A stretch of 64,000 bases of DNA from Fortiea sp. LEGE XX443 (GCF_015206815.1 NZ_JADEXZ010000013.1:1-64000); one strand, 5' to 3'. Positions 44,595 through 54,150 are shown, counted from the first letter of the stretch. The notes: a model not told the origin generated them from the sequence alone. Translations and numbers: made by a program.

Positions 44595-47366
44595 ATGAAG
44601 TTACGCTCATACATGCTTATAGGATTTTTACTCAGTCTTCTTTTGAGTTTTATACCCTTTTCGGGTAATTTGATCAGCGCAGCAACACCAACAGCGGTTG
44701 CGCCTGTAACTGGCTTATCTTTCACCCAAGGAGTTCAGAAAACAGTATTGGATAACGGCTTAACAGTGTTAACCAAAGAAATCCATACCGCCCCAGTTGT
44801 CAGTGTGCAAGTATGGTACAGAGTTGGTTCACGCAATGAAGGCAAAGGCGAAAGTGGTATTTCCCACCAACTAGAACATTTAATGTTCAAAGGTACTACT
44901 GACCGTCCGGTGCAGTTTGGTCGGTTGTTTAGTGCCTTGGGTAGCCAGTTTAATGCTTTTACTAGTTACGATGAAACAGCTTACTTTGGTACAGTTCAGC
45001 AAGATAAACTCCAAGCACTGCTGATTTTAGAAGCAGACCGGATGAAAAATTCCTTAATTGGGGCTGACCAACTCACTAGTGAAAAGCGAGTCGTCATCTC
45101 CGAGTTACAAGGGTATGAAAATTCACCGAACTACCGTTTAAGTCGGGCAGTGATGCGGGCGGCTTTTCCCAATCGTGCCTACGGCTTATCGGTAGGTGGT
45201 ACAAAAGCCGATGTCGAAAAATTTACTGTAGAACAGGTGCGAAATTATTACAAAACCTACTACAGTCCTGATAATGCGACTTTGGTAATTACAGGGGACT
45301 TTGCTACAGAACCTACACTCAAGGCAGTCAAAGAAAGTTTTGGCAAGTTGGCGAAAAATCAACAGTCAATAGTCAACAACCAACAGTCAACAGTCAACAG
45401 TCAACGACCAACAGTTAAAACTCCCATAGTTCTCAAAGAACCGGGAAGCGCTGCGCTTTTGCACGCTGTATATCCCTTACCAGACATTAAGCATCCTGAT
45501 GTACCAGCAATTGATGTTATGGATGCAATTCTGACGGGTGGGCGTAGTTCTAGACTTTATCAAGCTTTGGTAGAATCTGGTTTTGCTAGTTCTGTCAGTG
45601 GTAGTGCGGCGGAGTTAATTGAACCGGGTTGGTATGAAATTACTGCTACAGCAGCCTCCGGCCAAAAGATAGAGAAAATTGCTCAAGTTCTGCAAACATC
45701 TCTATCACAATTACAAGAAAAAGCAGTTAGTTCAGAAGAACTAAACCGAGCCAAGACCTTGCTGCAAGCTTCGTTTGTGTTAAATAATCAAGATATCAGC
45801 AGCCAAGCTAGTCAGTTGGGGTATAACCAAACTGTGGCTGGAGATTATAGATTTATTGAACGATATTTAGCCGCGATCGCCAAAGTTACTCCAGAGGATG
45901 TGCAACGGGTAGCAAAAACTTACCTCATCCCAGACAAACAAACCATTGGCTTTTTTGAACCGACTCAACCAGATGGTCAACCCGGAACTTCTAGCACTGG
46001 TTCTGGTCGCACCATCGAAAACTTTAGCCCTGGTAAACCTGTAGACCCAGCAGAACTAGCCAAATACTTACCGCCTGCTAATTCAGCTACAGTTTCTCAT
46101 AAACAACCTTTACCACAGCAGTTCTCTTTGGCAAATGGTTTGCAAGTATTATTGTTACCTGACCGCAGTGTTCCCACAATTAACATTAGTGGTCAAATTA
46201 ATGCTGGAACTGAATTTGATGGCAATCAAAAAGCCGGATTAGCCAATCTGACTGCGGGTAACTTAATCAATGGAACCAAGACTAAAGATGCTTTAACTCT
46301 AGCCAAAACCTTAGAAGATAGGGGAGCTAGTCTAGATTTTAGCGCCAGCCGCGAAGGTGTGAGTATTAGCGGTGAAGGACTCTCAGCAAACTTACCAGTA
46401 TTAATTCAAACTTTGGCAGATGTATTGCAGAATGCCAACTTTCCCGCCGACCAGTTAGAATTGAGTCGCCAACGGGCGTTAACTAGTCTGCAAGTGCAGT
46501 TAGATGACCCCAGTACTTTAGCAAGGCGAGTATTTCAACAAGCAATTTACCCAGCCAATCATCCTTTCCACAGTTTTCCCACAGATGCAAGTTTAAAGAG
46601 TATCAATCGTGATGATGTGCTGGGCTTTTATCGTCAACACTATCGTCCAGACACAACAACACTGGCATTAGTGGGTGATTTTGACCCAGCTAAAGTCAAA
46701 GATTTGTTAAATCAGGCTTTTGCAAAATGGCAAGCTGATGGTAAGCCGCCTGTGCTGAATTTACCAAAAGTATCACTACCGCAAACTTCGACCCGTCTGA
46801 GTAAAGTGATTCCCGGTAAAGCCGAGGCTGTCACTTACATTGGCTACAACGGTATTTCTCGGAAAGACCCGCGTTTCTACACGGCTTTGGTATTGAACCA
46901 AATTTTAGGTGGTGATACCTTATCTAGTCGTTTGGGTACGGAAGTACGCGATCGCCTGGGTTTAACTTATGGTATTTACAGTGGGTTTGCCGCTGGTATC
47001 AATCCTGGGCCATTTTTAATTGAGATGCAGACTTCCCCTACAGATGCTCAAAAAGCGATCGTCAGCACCCTAGGTTTACTCAAACAATTACGCGAACAAG
47101 GCATCACTGAGGCAGAATTAAATACTGCCAAACGCTCAATTACTAATAGTTACCCCGTGGAATTAGCTAATCCCAGTGATGTTGCCAGTATCATTTTAAA
47201 TAATGCTGTTTTGGGACTTTCCCCTTCCGAAATCCGCCAATTTCCTCGACGCATTCAAGCTGTGACTATGGCTCAGATACAACAGGTCATCAAAGATTTA
47301 ATTCTGCCAGAAAATGTAGTCATTGTGACGGCTGGCCCTGGAGATACGGCATCTAAGGATAACTGA
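44595..47366 (+). CDS. M16-family zinc metalloprotease, two-repeat form
   Basis: A 923-residue exported protease. A signal peptide or anchor (MKLRSYMLIGFLLSLLLSFI) is followed by an active M16 domain with the inverted zinc motif H91-x-x-E94-H95 in ISHQLEHLMFKGT, and a second, catalytically silent M16 half from about residue 505 (LPQQFSLANGLQVLLLP). It resembles PqqL/processing peptidase-type enzymes that degrade peptides in the periplasm. An in-frame repeat insertion lies at 45360-45420, just after the first half's LGKLAK region. Start ATG 44595 is chosen over TTG 44577. Confidence 0.9.
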   Translation: MKLRSYMLIGFLLSLLLSFIPFSGNLISAATPTAVAPVTGLSFTQGVQKTVLDNGLTVLTKEIHTAPVVSVQVWYRVGSRNEGKGESGISHQLEHLMFKGTTDRPVQFGRLFSALGSQFNAFTSYDETAYFGTVQQDKLQALLILEADRMKNSLIGADQLTSEKRVVISELQGYENSPNYRLSRAVMRAAFPNRAYGLSVGGTKADVEKFTVEQVRNYYKTYYSPDNATLVITGDFATEPTLKAVKESFGKLAKNQQSIVNNQQSTVNSQRPTVKTPIVLKEPGSAALLHAVYPLPDIKHPDVPAIDVMDAILTGGRSSRLYQALVESGFASSVSGSAAELIEPGWYEITATAASGQKIEKIAQVLQTSLSQLQEKAVSSEELNRAKTLLQASFVLNNQDISSQASQLGYNQTVAGDYRFIERYLAAIAKVTPEDVQRVAKTYLIPDKQTIGFFEPTQPDGQPGTSSTGSGRTIENFSPGKPVDPAELAKYLPPANSATVSHKQPLPQQFSLANGLQVLLLPDRSVPTINISGQINAGTEFDGNQKAGLANLTAGNLINGTKTKDALTLAKTLEDRGASLDFSASREGVSISGEGLSANLPVLIQTLADVLQNANFPADQLELSRQRALTSLQVQLDDPSTLARRVFQQAIYPANHPFHSFPTDASLKSINRDDVLGFYRQHYRPDTTTLALVGDFDPAKVKDLLNQAFAKWQADGKPPVLNLPKVSLPQTSTRLSKVIPGKAEAVTYIGYNGISRKDPRFYTALVLNQILGGDTLSSRLGTEVRDRLGLTYGIYSGFAAGINPGPFLIEMQTSPTDAQKAIVSTLGLLKQLREQGITEAELNTAKRSITNSYPVELANPSDVASIILNNAVLGLSPSEIRQFPRRIQAVTMAQIQQVIKDLILPENVVIVTAGPGDTASKDN
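45360..45420 (+). repeat. Heptamer tandem repeat inside the M16 protease gene
   Basis: The segment is made of CAACAGTCAA/CAGTCAACAACCA units, the same AGTCAAC-type heptamer found in several intergenic regions here. It is translated as QQSIVNNQQSTVNSQRPTVK, a low-complexity loop. It is a repeat captured in frame inside a gene. Confidence 0.8.
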
Positions 47367-47375
47367 ATAATTTCC

Positions 47376-47403
47376 GGGGGAAAAGGGGTATATTCTTTCC
47401 CCC
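47376..47403. terminator. Hairpin between convergent genes
   Basis: GGGGGAAA (47376-47383) pairs with TTTCCCCC (47396-47403) around a twelve-base loop. It lies just after the M16 stop and before the end of the O-methyltransferase gene, and may serve both directions. Confidence 0.6.
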
Positions 47404-47436
47404 TGCTCCCCTGCCTCTTTTGACCTATTTTTCTGC

Positions 47437-48111
47437 TTAACTAAACCGTTTTGACTTAAGTGCTAAAGTCAACCCATCGCCAATGGGGACAAGTGAGAGA
47501 GTAATTCGTTGATCATCACGCAGTTTTTGATTGATAGCGCGGATAGCTTGAGTGCTTTGGTCTTGAATTTGAGGATTAGCTACTTGCCCAGACCATAAAA
47601 CATTATCGATCGCAATCAAGCCACCAGGACGAATTAGTTGCAAACATCGCTCATAATATCCGTCATAATTTTCTTTATCGGCATCAATAAACGCAAAATC
47701 AAAGGTTTCTGCTTGTCCACTCGCCAATAGTTGATCCAAACTTTCCAAGGCTGGCGCTAATCGCAGGTCAATTTTATCGGCAACCCCGGCTTGTTGCCAA
47801 TATCGCCGCGCGATCGCTGTATACTCTTCACTAACATCACAGGCAACGACTTTACCGTCAGCAGGTAGAGCTAAAGCGACAGACAGCGAACTGTAACCTG
47901 TGAAAACGCCAACTTCTATAGTCTTTTTCGCCCCTAATAACTGCACCAGCAATCGCATAAATTGTCCTTGTTCTGGCGAAATCTGCATATTTGCCCTAGG
48001 ATGATTGGCAGTTTCGTAGCGTAACTTTTTTAAAATTTCTGGCTCTCGCAACGAAACCGACAACAAGTAATCGTAAACTTGGCTATCAAGTCCAATAGTT
48101 TGTTTTGACAT
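47437..48111 (-). CDS. O-methyltransferase (caffeoyl-CoA OMT-like family)
   Basis: A 224-residue SAM-dependent O-methyltransferase. The SAM site shows KKTIEVGVFTGYSSLSVALA and VVACDVSEEYTAIARRYWQQ, and the metal- and substrate-related DFAFIDADKENYDGYYE and GGLIAIDNVLWSGQV follow. The family methylates phenolic or catechol hydroxyls; the natural substrate in cyanobacteria is usually unknown. ATG 48111 is preferred to the longer frame to 48135. It is divergent from the lipoprotein gene. Confidence 0.92.
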   Translation of the reverse strand: MSKQTIGLDSQVYDYLLSVSLREPEILKKLRYETANHPRANMQISPEQGQFMRLLVQLLGAKKTIEVGVFTGYSSLSVALALPADGKVVACDVSEEYTAIARRYWQQAGVADKIDLRLAPALESLDQLLASGQAETFDFAFIDADKENYDGYYERCLQLIRPGGLIAIDNVLWSGQVANPQIQDQSTQAIRAINQKLRDDQRITLSLVPIGDGLTLALKSKRFS

Positions 48112-48173
48112 GGTAGATGGCAGAATTCGAGGCATATACCGTTATACTAACCCTGGAGAGTAGAATATCAAAG

Positions 48174-48581
48174 ATGGTGCGATTCTTAGTCACAACAGTT
48201 TTGCTAGTGTTGGTAACAGCTTGCGGTAGTGTTGGATTGCTGCCGACTAGCGAGTTAGTAAAAAAAGCGATCGCACTTGGGTTAGAACAAACCCAACAAG
48301 AACTTAGTCAAAAGCTAGAGTTAGATTTTCAAGGATTTGAAATCAAGCAGCTAAAAATTGCCGAAGAAAAACCATTAACAATTCAAAATTTACCAGCCTT
48401 CCGAGTCAAGGGCAAATACGATTTAATTCTCAAGCTACCGCAGCGCCAGTTGACGCAACTGCAACAACCATTTGAACTTTATTTGCAAATTCAACAAGAA
48501 GGCAAAACTTGGCGATTATTATTACCAGATAAGAATAGCAAAGCTTCTCAACCAATTTGGCGTAGTTATCTTATTCAGTAA
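48174..48581 (+). CDS. Putative lipoprotein
   Basis: The 135-residue product starts MVRFLVTTVLLVLVTACGS, a signal peptide with a lipobox (LVTAC), so it is likely lipid-modified and anchored to a membrane. The mature part is short and hydrophilic with beta-rich character (FRVKGKYDLILKLPQR, FELYLQIQQEGKTWRLLLP). No family is recognised. ATG 48174 is chosen because it starts the signal; the longer frame from 48117 lacks one. Confidence 0.7.
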   Translation: MVRFLVTTVLLVLVTACGSVGLLPTSELVKKAIALGLEQTQQELSQKLELDFQGFEIKQLKIAEEKPLTIQNLPAFRVKGKYDLILKLPQRQLTQLQQPFELYLQIQQEGKTWRLLLPDKNSKASQPIWRSYLIQ

Positions 48582-48879
48582 AATGTCCATGACGCAGAGA
48601 ATACGGAGCAATAAGAGTTTGAGAGTTTTTTTTGCATAAGTCCTACCTAGAAATGCGCGGATGGGTAGGTGTACAAAATCTCTCTTGCGGAAAACTAGCT
48701 GGATTCCTTTCCGCACAAGCTTTTGCAGAAAAAATAAATTAAAATTACCCGCGCACTTTACCCAGTATAGGTTTCAGCTATTATCAGTCAATCAAGTGAC
48801 ATTTAGTCATGTTAAAATCAATCCATCCGCGAAACCGAACCTCGAAAACCAAATACAGATTAGCTTTCTGGCTTCCGCC
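48582..48879 (+). promoter_or_regulatory. Probable CRISPR leader region
   Basis: This 298-bp AT-rich stretch directly precedes the first repeat, on the side opposite the repeat's GAAAC end. It contains CGAACCTCGAAAACCAAATA at 48837-48856, a sequence that I have the impression recurs in cyanobacterial CRISPR leaders, though I cannot check it. The open frame at 48661-48912 runs into the first repeat and is not a gene. Confidence 0.5.
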
Positions 48880-49200
48880 TTGAAATTTCACTTAATCCCT
48901 ATTAGGGATTGAAACGACGGTGATATTCTTTATGCTGATGATGTTAATGTTATCTTGAAATTTCACTTAATCCCTATTAGGGATTGAAACTCAAAAGAAG
49001 ATTTTACGCCAAAAGTAAGATCAATTGAAATTTCACTTAATCCCTATTAGGGATTGAAACTCTCAAGGTGTACTAACCTTGCAAAAAGAGATTTGAAATT
49101 TCACTTAATCCCTATTAGGGATTGAAACCGTTTTTGTATAAGGGGAAACCTCACCCCAAGAGGGTTGAAATTTCACTTAATCCCTATTAGGGATTGAAAC
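48880..49200 (+). CRISPR. CRISPR array: 5 identical 36-bp repeats, 4 spacers, no adjacent cas genes
   Basis: The repeat starts TTGAAATTTCACTTA and ends ATTAGGGATTGAAAC; it carries an internal TCCCTA/TAGGGA hairpin. Copies start at 48880, 48955, 49025, 49093 and 49165 and are identical. Spacers are 39, 34, 32 and 36 bp. The 3' end ATTGAAAC is the 8-nt crRNA handle typical of type I and III systems, so transcription is likely rightward. No cas gene lies anywhere in the window. All five repeats are perfect, so it is not obviously decayed. Confidence 0.95.
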
Positions 49201-49330
49201 AAAAGCAGCTTATGATTTAGGATTCCCTACCGGAGTGTATAGCCGTGATTTCCATTCACCATATCCTCCGGAGGATGCTAATTTAGTTTGTAGTTATAAA
49301 TGTTCTTCAAAAACGCAGTCAAGCCCACTC

Positions 49331-50590
49331 ATGAATCGGTTGGCTAAACGTTGGATTATTTACTTAATATCTTTAGAGTTTATACTTTGCTTGACAGTAT
49401 TTTCTCTACCTTCCGGTTCAGTTTACTCCCAAGCAACTAGCCAACAAATAGTTACAGAAATTCGTGGTGTTTGGTTAACTAATGTCGCTAGTGGTGTTCT
49501 GTTTGTGCCTTGGGGAATTGACCGTGCTATTAATCAATTATCAGCGCTGCACTTTAACACGGTTTATCCTGTAGTTTGGAACCGAGGAAATACTTTTTAC
49601 AAGAGCAATGTTGCAAAATCTATTATAGGTTCTGAAGCTGAACCTGTACTGAATTTTATGCACGGTGGACAGGATGTTTTAGCAAAGATAATTAAACTGG
49701 CTAAACCAAAAGGTATAACTGTTATGCCTTGGTTTGAATATGGTTTTATGACACCGACAAATTCTCAGTTAGCCAAGCTTTATCCTGATTGGTTGACTGT
49801 TGGGCAAGCGGGTATAAATTCTGTTAAAGAAACTTTGCCGGAAGACGCTAACAATGGGGCAATAATTAAGCAGTCTTGGCTGAATCCTCTACATCCAGAA
49901 GTTCAAGAGTTTATTTTAGGGCTGATTCTAGAAGTTGTCAGTAATTACAATGTAGATGGTATTCAAATCGATGACCATTTTGGAATGCCAGTGCAGTTCG
50001 GTTACGATCGCTTCACTGTCGAACTCTACAAGCAAGAACATCAGGGCAAAAGTCCGCCTAGCAACCCGTTAAACTCGGAATGGATGCGTTGGCGTGCTGA
50101 TAAAATTACTGCTTTTATGTCCAGAATCTATCGCAGCATCAAAGAAATTGACCCCAATACTAAACTATCTTTGTCTCCTAACGCCCAAGGTTTTGCTTAC
50201 AAATACTATCTGCAAGATTGGGAAACTTGGGTAAAAAAGGGCTGGGTAGATGAGTTGGTTTTGCAGGTGTATCGCCATGACAAAAGCAGTTTTATGACGG
50301 AACTCGAACAGCCAGCGGTAAAATTTGCTCGAAGTAAGATTCCGGTAGTTATCGGTATCTCAACGGGAACTTTGCGGACTCCGGTGAGAATGTCCCAAAT
50401 TAAAGCACAAATTGACATGGTACGCGATCGCTCTTTTCCTGGAATATCTTTTTTTTATTGGGAAAGTTTGTGGGGTTACATTGCACCAGAAACACCCCAA
50501 AAACGCCGTAAGGTTTTCCAGGAACTGTTTAACGCCAGGGCTATCAGAGCATTACCACTTGGAGAAGAAAACAGAAAACTCAGGCTGTAA
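49331..50590 (+). CDS. Glycosyl hydrolase-like 10 (GHL10, DUF187-type) exported protein
   Basis: A 419-residue protein. A signal or anchor (ISLEFILCLTVFSLPSGS) is followed by a GHL10-type barrel beginning EIRGVWLTNVASGVLF and containing NTVYPVVWNRGNTFYKS, GITVMPWFEYGFM, QIDDHFGMPVQFGYD and FFYWESLWGY. The acidic residues in these motifs are candidate catalytic groups. Such proteins are common in cyanobacteria and may act on polysaccharides or peptidoglycan, but the substrate is not known. The start at ATG 49331 is chosen for the signal; the longer frame from 49235 begins close to the CRISPR array. Confidence 0.85.
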   Translation: MNRLAKRWIIYLISLEFILCLTVFSLPSGSVYSQATSQQIVTEIRGVWLTNVASGVLFVPWGIDRAINQLSALHFNTVYPVVWNRGNTFYKSNVAKSIIGSEAEPVLNFMHGGQDVLAKIIKLAKPKGITVMPWFEYGFMTPTNSQLAKLYPDWLTVGQAGINSVKETLPEDANNGAIIKQSWLNPLHPEVQEFILGLILEVVSNYNVDGIQIDDHFGMPVQFGYDRFTVELYKQEHQGKSPPSNPLNSEWMRWRADKITAFMSRIYRSIKEIDPNTKLSLSPNAQGFAYKYYLQDWETWVKKGWVDELVLQVYRHDKSSFMTELEQPAVKFARSKIPVVIGISTGTLRTPVRMSQIKAQIDMVRDRSFPGISFFYWESLWGYIAPETPQKRRKVFQELFNARAIRALPLGEENRKLRL

Positions 50591-50665
50591 TGCTGCAATA
50601 TCAACTTTTTTTATTTGTCTCGCACTGTATAGTAATCTTTGCCGTGCTTTACTGGCGAGAATTAC

Positions 50666-51235
50666 ATGTTTTTCACCCCTGGCAAAACTCAATTCAGTTT
50701 TACATTGCAGTGGGCTATTGTTACTGTTGGTGGTTTTCTGGTGAGTTTGTTCTGGATTGAAGTCGGAGAAAAGCCAGATGTAGGAGTGGCACAGGCTTCT
50801 CTGGGAGGTTTTGCGATCGCTTTTCCCCAAAGTTTGATGATTCGACATCATATTTTATCTGGCCGGTGGATGTTGGCTACCTTGTTGGCATGGGCTACGA
50901 TCACGGCTATTGGTGTGGGTGCTGTGGGTTGGATTGTTCCCAGTACGCAAATTTTTCCCATGAGAATCCTTTGGGGTACAACTTTAGGTACAGTTGGCGG
51001 TTTTGTCATCGGACTAGCACAATGGACGGCTATTCGTCAGTCTGTAGCCTTGGCTTGGCAGTGGATGTTTATTAGCGCTATTAGTTGGGCGATCGCAGTA
51101 CCTATCGGTTCAACTGTGGGAATAGTTTTACTGCGTTCCACACGGTTATTCTTAGGTGAAGTGGCAGGATTAGGCATTACTTGGCTAATCGTTGCCGTCC
51201 TGACTGGGATCAACGCTTACCGATTATTGCGATGA
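50666..51235 (+). CDS. Unknown polytopic membrane protein
   Basis: A 189-residue protein with about five hydrophobic helices (ITAIGVGAVGWIVPSTQIFP and ISWAIAVPIGSTVGIVLL among them). A tryptophan-rich segment (IGLAQWTAIRQSVALAWQWM) may be conserved. It has no catalytic motif that I can see. The ATG at 50666 is preferred over the upstream start at 50639. It is transcribed in the same direction as the GHL10 gene, 75 bp after it. Function unknown. Confidence 0.6.
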   Translation: MFFTPGKTQFSFTLQWAIVTVGGFLVSLFWIEVGEKPDVGVAQASLGGFAIAFPQSLMIRHHILSGRWMLATLLAWATITAIGVGAVGWIVPSTQIFPMRILWGTTLGTVGGFVIGLAQWTAIRQSVALAWQWMFISAISWAIAVPIGSTVGIVLLRSTRLFLGEVAGLGITWLIVAVLTGINAYRLLR

Positions 51236-51612
51236 TTATCTAAGCAAATGTTTTGCCATTATTATGCTAACTGCTTGATATATTAGAAAAACATTAAAAA
51301 ATATAACTTTCTGCAAAGATAACTTTTGAGTATACTGAGATATATGCAACAATCTTAAATCATTCTTAATAAAAAATGTTCAAGAAATTTGCATCCAATT
51401 GCAAATGTACTCTTACCCTCCAGGAGCTATATTTGTTGAGTTTACTGCTATTAAGTTTCCGATATTTCTGATAAGAAATAAGAGAAGATCCAAATATCAG
51501 TCCAGCAAAGACAGACAATGCTTTGCTGTAGGCGCTAAAAAGCATTTTTCATCAGTAACATCATCAGGGGCAGCGTCTAGAGGAGTCATTAATAGCAGAT
51601 AGGGACTCTCCC
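51236..51612. other. Gap upstream of the hybrid histidine kinase
   Basis: AT-rich with no recognised gene, RNA or repeat. It should hold the promoter of the kinase-like gene. Confidence 0.4.
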
Positions 51613-53871
51613 ATGAATATAAATCCGGGTGAATCAACCATAGAGTTGAAACAACAATTGCATTCTCAAATTCTTTTTGACCCAGAATTAGAAAAACACA
51701 GTAGTAGTGAACAGTTTCTACTGAGTATATATAATTCTGTGCAGACATCTATATTTATCGTGGATGTGTTGGAAAATGGAGATTTTTGCTACGTAGCCCT
51801 TAATCCCACCCATGAGCGATGGATAGGAATTAGTTCCGAAAATCTTAAAGGGAAGAAACCAGAAGATATTCTCTCGCCAATCGATGCGGCGAAAGTGCGT
51901 CAGCATTATGTTGACTGTGTGCGTTTTGGGAAAACCATTTCCTACGAACAATGCTTGCAATTCCAAGGAGTGGCGACTTGGTGGAGTACCACACTAACAC
52001 CACTGCGGGATGCTAATTCGAGAATTTACCGATTAATTGGCACGAGTAGCAATATCACCCCTGTGAAACAGGTAGCTCAAGCGAAAGAAATTCAGACAGC
52101 ACAAGAACAACTTTTAGAAGCGATCGCTCAATGGATTCGAGAATCTTTAGATTTAGATACGCTTCTTAATCAACTTGTTAAAGAAGTGCGGCATTGTCTA
52201 AGATGCGATCGCATCTTGGTTTACCAACTTCAACCTGACGAAACTGGCGTAGTCATTGCCGAATCGACAATAACAGCCGATTCATTTTTAAAGCAAAAAT
52301 TCCCAGATCCCAGCCTAATTGCCAAATATCAAGAACGCAGTGGGCGTGGTTGCATTCAAATTGTTGAGGATATTTACACAGCAGGGTTACATCCTAGCCA
52401 AGTAAACTTGCTGGAATCCTTTCCAGTAAGAGCCAATTTAGTTGTTCCGATTTGGTCACAGCAACAGCTTTGGGGGCTGATAACTGCCCAGCATTGCCAT
52501 AAACCCCATAAATGGCAGCAAATCGAAATTGATTTGCTTAAACAACTAGCAACCCAAATTGGTATCGCAGTCCACCAAGCCGAACTGCACAAGCAAGTAC
52601 AGGATCTCAAAACACAGCTAGAGTTACAAAAACAGCAGCATCAAGCCCAACTACAGCAAGCACAGAACTTTCAAGCACTAGTGCGCCGCATTACCGAACA
52701 AATCCGCGATCATCAACCTGAAACTCAGGTAATGCAGACAGCCACTCAAGAACTGACACAATTACTGCAACTGGAGTCTTGTTACATTGAGATTTATAGC
52801 GCTTGCGGTGATCAGGCAACCGTTACCTACGAATACACAACTACCACACCGCAATATCAAGGCTTAACAAGAAAAATTGCAGATTTTCCTGAAGTCTATC
52901 AGCCACTGTTAGCAAAACAGCATTGGCAATCTCTAGAAATAGTTCCGGGATGGCATCCTAAATTACTAGTTCTTATCCAGTTAGCTTGTCCAATATTCGA
53001 CAACCAAGGCATTTTAGGGAATTTGTGGCTAAGTAGACCAACTCAAGAAATGTTTGATGAATGGGAAATTAGTTTAGTGCAGCAGATAGCCAATGAATGC
53101 GCGATCGCGCTTCGCCAAGCCAAACTTAACTCCACCACTCAAGCACAAATACAAGAATTAGAACAGCAAGAACGCCTAAAAAACGAATTCATGAGAACCC
53201 TTTCCCAAGAACTACGCACACCCATAACTAGCATCAGCCTCGCCGCCCAAACCCTCGAAAGTGTTCTTACTCCTGAAGGCATCTTAGATATTGAAATCGT
53301 CCCCCAACTATTGCAGATTTTGCATAACGAGTGTGGGCGAGAGAGCAAGTTAATCAACGATTTGATGAGACTCACATATCTCGAAGCCGAACCTGATTCT
53401 CCAACATTGATCGCCATTGATTTACAAACATGGCTACCTCCCATCGTCGAGTCTTTTCGAGAACTCACCCATTGCCAAAGACAAAAATTACACCTCAATA
53501 TTGATCATGAACTCCCGCCCATAGAAACAGATATCACAGATTTAGAGCGGATAGTGACCGAACTTTTAAGCTATGCTTGCAAATATACCCCAAGCGGCGA
53601 AGCAATTACCGTCTCTGCCGGCCTCACACAAGATGCTGTGCAACTCAAGATTAACAACTCCGGCTTAGAAATTTCCGCCAGTAAACTACCACGAATTTTT
53701 GAGCCATTCTATCGCCTCATGAAAAATGATCCCTGGACATATAGTGGTACGGGATTGGAAATGGCTTTAGTACAGAAAATGGTCAAACACTTAGGTGGCT
53801 CAATTAATGTAGAGAGTGCAGATAGTCAAACCACCTTTCTGATCAAATTTCCCAAACCAACCACACTGTAA
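51613..53871 (+). CDS. PAS-GAF-GAF histidine-kinase-like protein with degenerate catalytic sites
   Basis: A 752-residue soluble sensor. The order is PAS (~33-150), GAF1 (~165-320), a coiled coil, GAF2 (~355-500), dimerisation domain (~515-590) and ATPase-like domain (~620-750). The phospho-acceptor box reads TLSQELRTPITS, so the histidine of SHELRTP is Gln532 (codon CAA at 53206). The N-box has Tyr654 in place of the magnesium-binding asparagine, and the G-boxes are degraded (NNSGLEIS, GTGLEMAL). GAF1 looks like a bilin-binding domain (FPVRANLVVPI) but Ser262 and Gln263 replace the expected Cys-His. It is therefore predicted to lack autophosphorylation and chromophore binding, perhaps acting as a pseudokinase. 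Confidence 0.85.
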   Translation: MNINPGESTIELKQQLHSQILFDPELEKHSSSEQFLLSIYNSVQTSIFIVDVLENGDFCYVALNPTHERWIGISSENLKGKKPEDILSPIDAAKVRQHYVDCVRFGKTISYEQCLQFQGVATWWSTTLTPLRDANSRIYRLIGTSSNITPVKQVAQAKEIQTAQEQLLEAIAQWIRESLDLDTLLNQLVKEVRHCLRCDRILVYQLQPDETGVVIAESTITADSFLKQKFPDPSLIAKYQERSGRGCIQIVEDIYTAGLHPSQVNLLESFPVRANLVVPIWSQQQLWGLITAQHCHKPHKWQQIEIDLLKQLATQIGIAVHQAELHKQVQDLKTQLELQKQQHQAQLQQAQNFQALVRRITEQIRDHQPETQVMQTATQELTQLLQLESCYIEIYSACGDQATVTYEYTTTTPQYQGLTRKIADFPEVYQPLLAKQHWQSLEIVPGWHPKLLVLIQLACPIFDNQGILGNLWLSRPTQEMFDEWEISLVQQIANECAIALRQAKLNSTTQAQIQELEQQERLKNEFMRTLSQELRTPITSISLAAQTLESVLTPEGILDIEIVPQLLQILHNECGRESKLINDLMRLTYLEAEPDSPTLIAIDLQTWLPPIVESFRELTHCQRQKLHLNIDHELPPIETDITDLERIVTELLSYACKYTPSGEAITVSAGLTQDAVQLKINNSGLEISASKLPRIFEPFYRLMKNDPWTYSGTGLEMALVQKMVKHLGGSINVESADSQTTFLIKFPKPTTL

Positions 53872-53936
53872 ACCGCTTCCAGATTAACTTCACCTTGGCT
53901 AAACCATGAAAAATCTGCTATAGTTTTCAGTTATGT

Positions 53937-54009
<73 letters not shown>

Positions 54010-54150
54010 TCTCTACAGGCTTCTCAACTTTTCTCCTTGAGCAATTATTGACCAAATCCAGTAAATATCCCACTCCAAAACATTTGATTTGCAAGTTAAT
54101 TATTATTTTTTTACTTGACTAATTTTGTTTAAAATCCCTAACTTCTCCGG

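Noticed and set aside
48661-48912. Open frame of 83 codons before the CRISPR array
   Set aside because: It runs into the first CRISPR repeat, its end is translated repeat sequence, and it lacks a ribosome site; the region is better explained as the leader.
49129-49164. The last spacer has a GGGG/CCCC inverted stretch and could be a terminator
   Set aside because: It is flanked by perfect CRISPR repeats and is of spacer length; chance symmetry is the simpler view.
50412-50744. A 110-codon frame overlapping the end of the GHL10 gene and the start of the next gene
   Set aside because: It is in another frame of two better-supported genes and is not protein-like.
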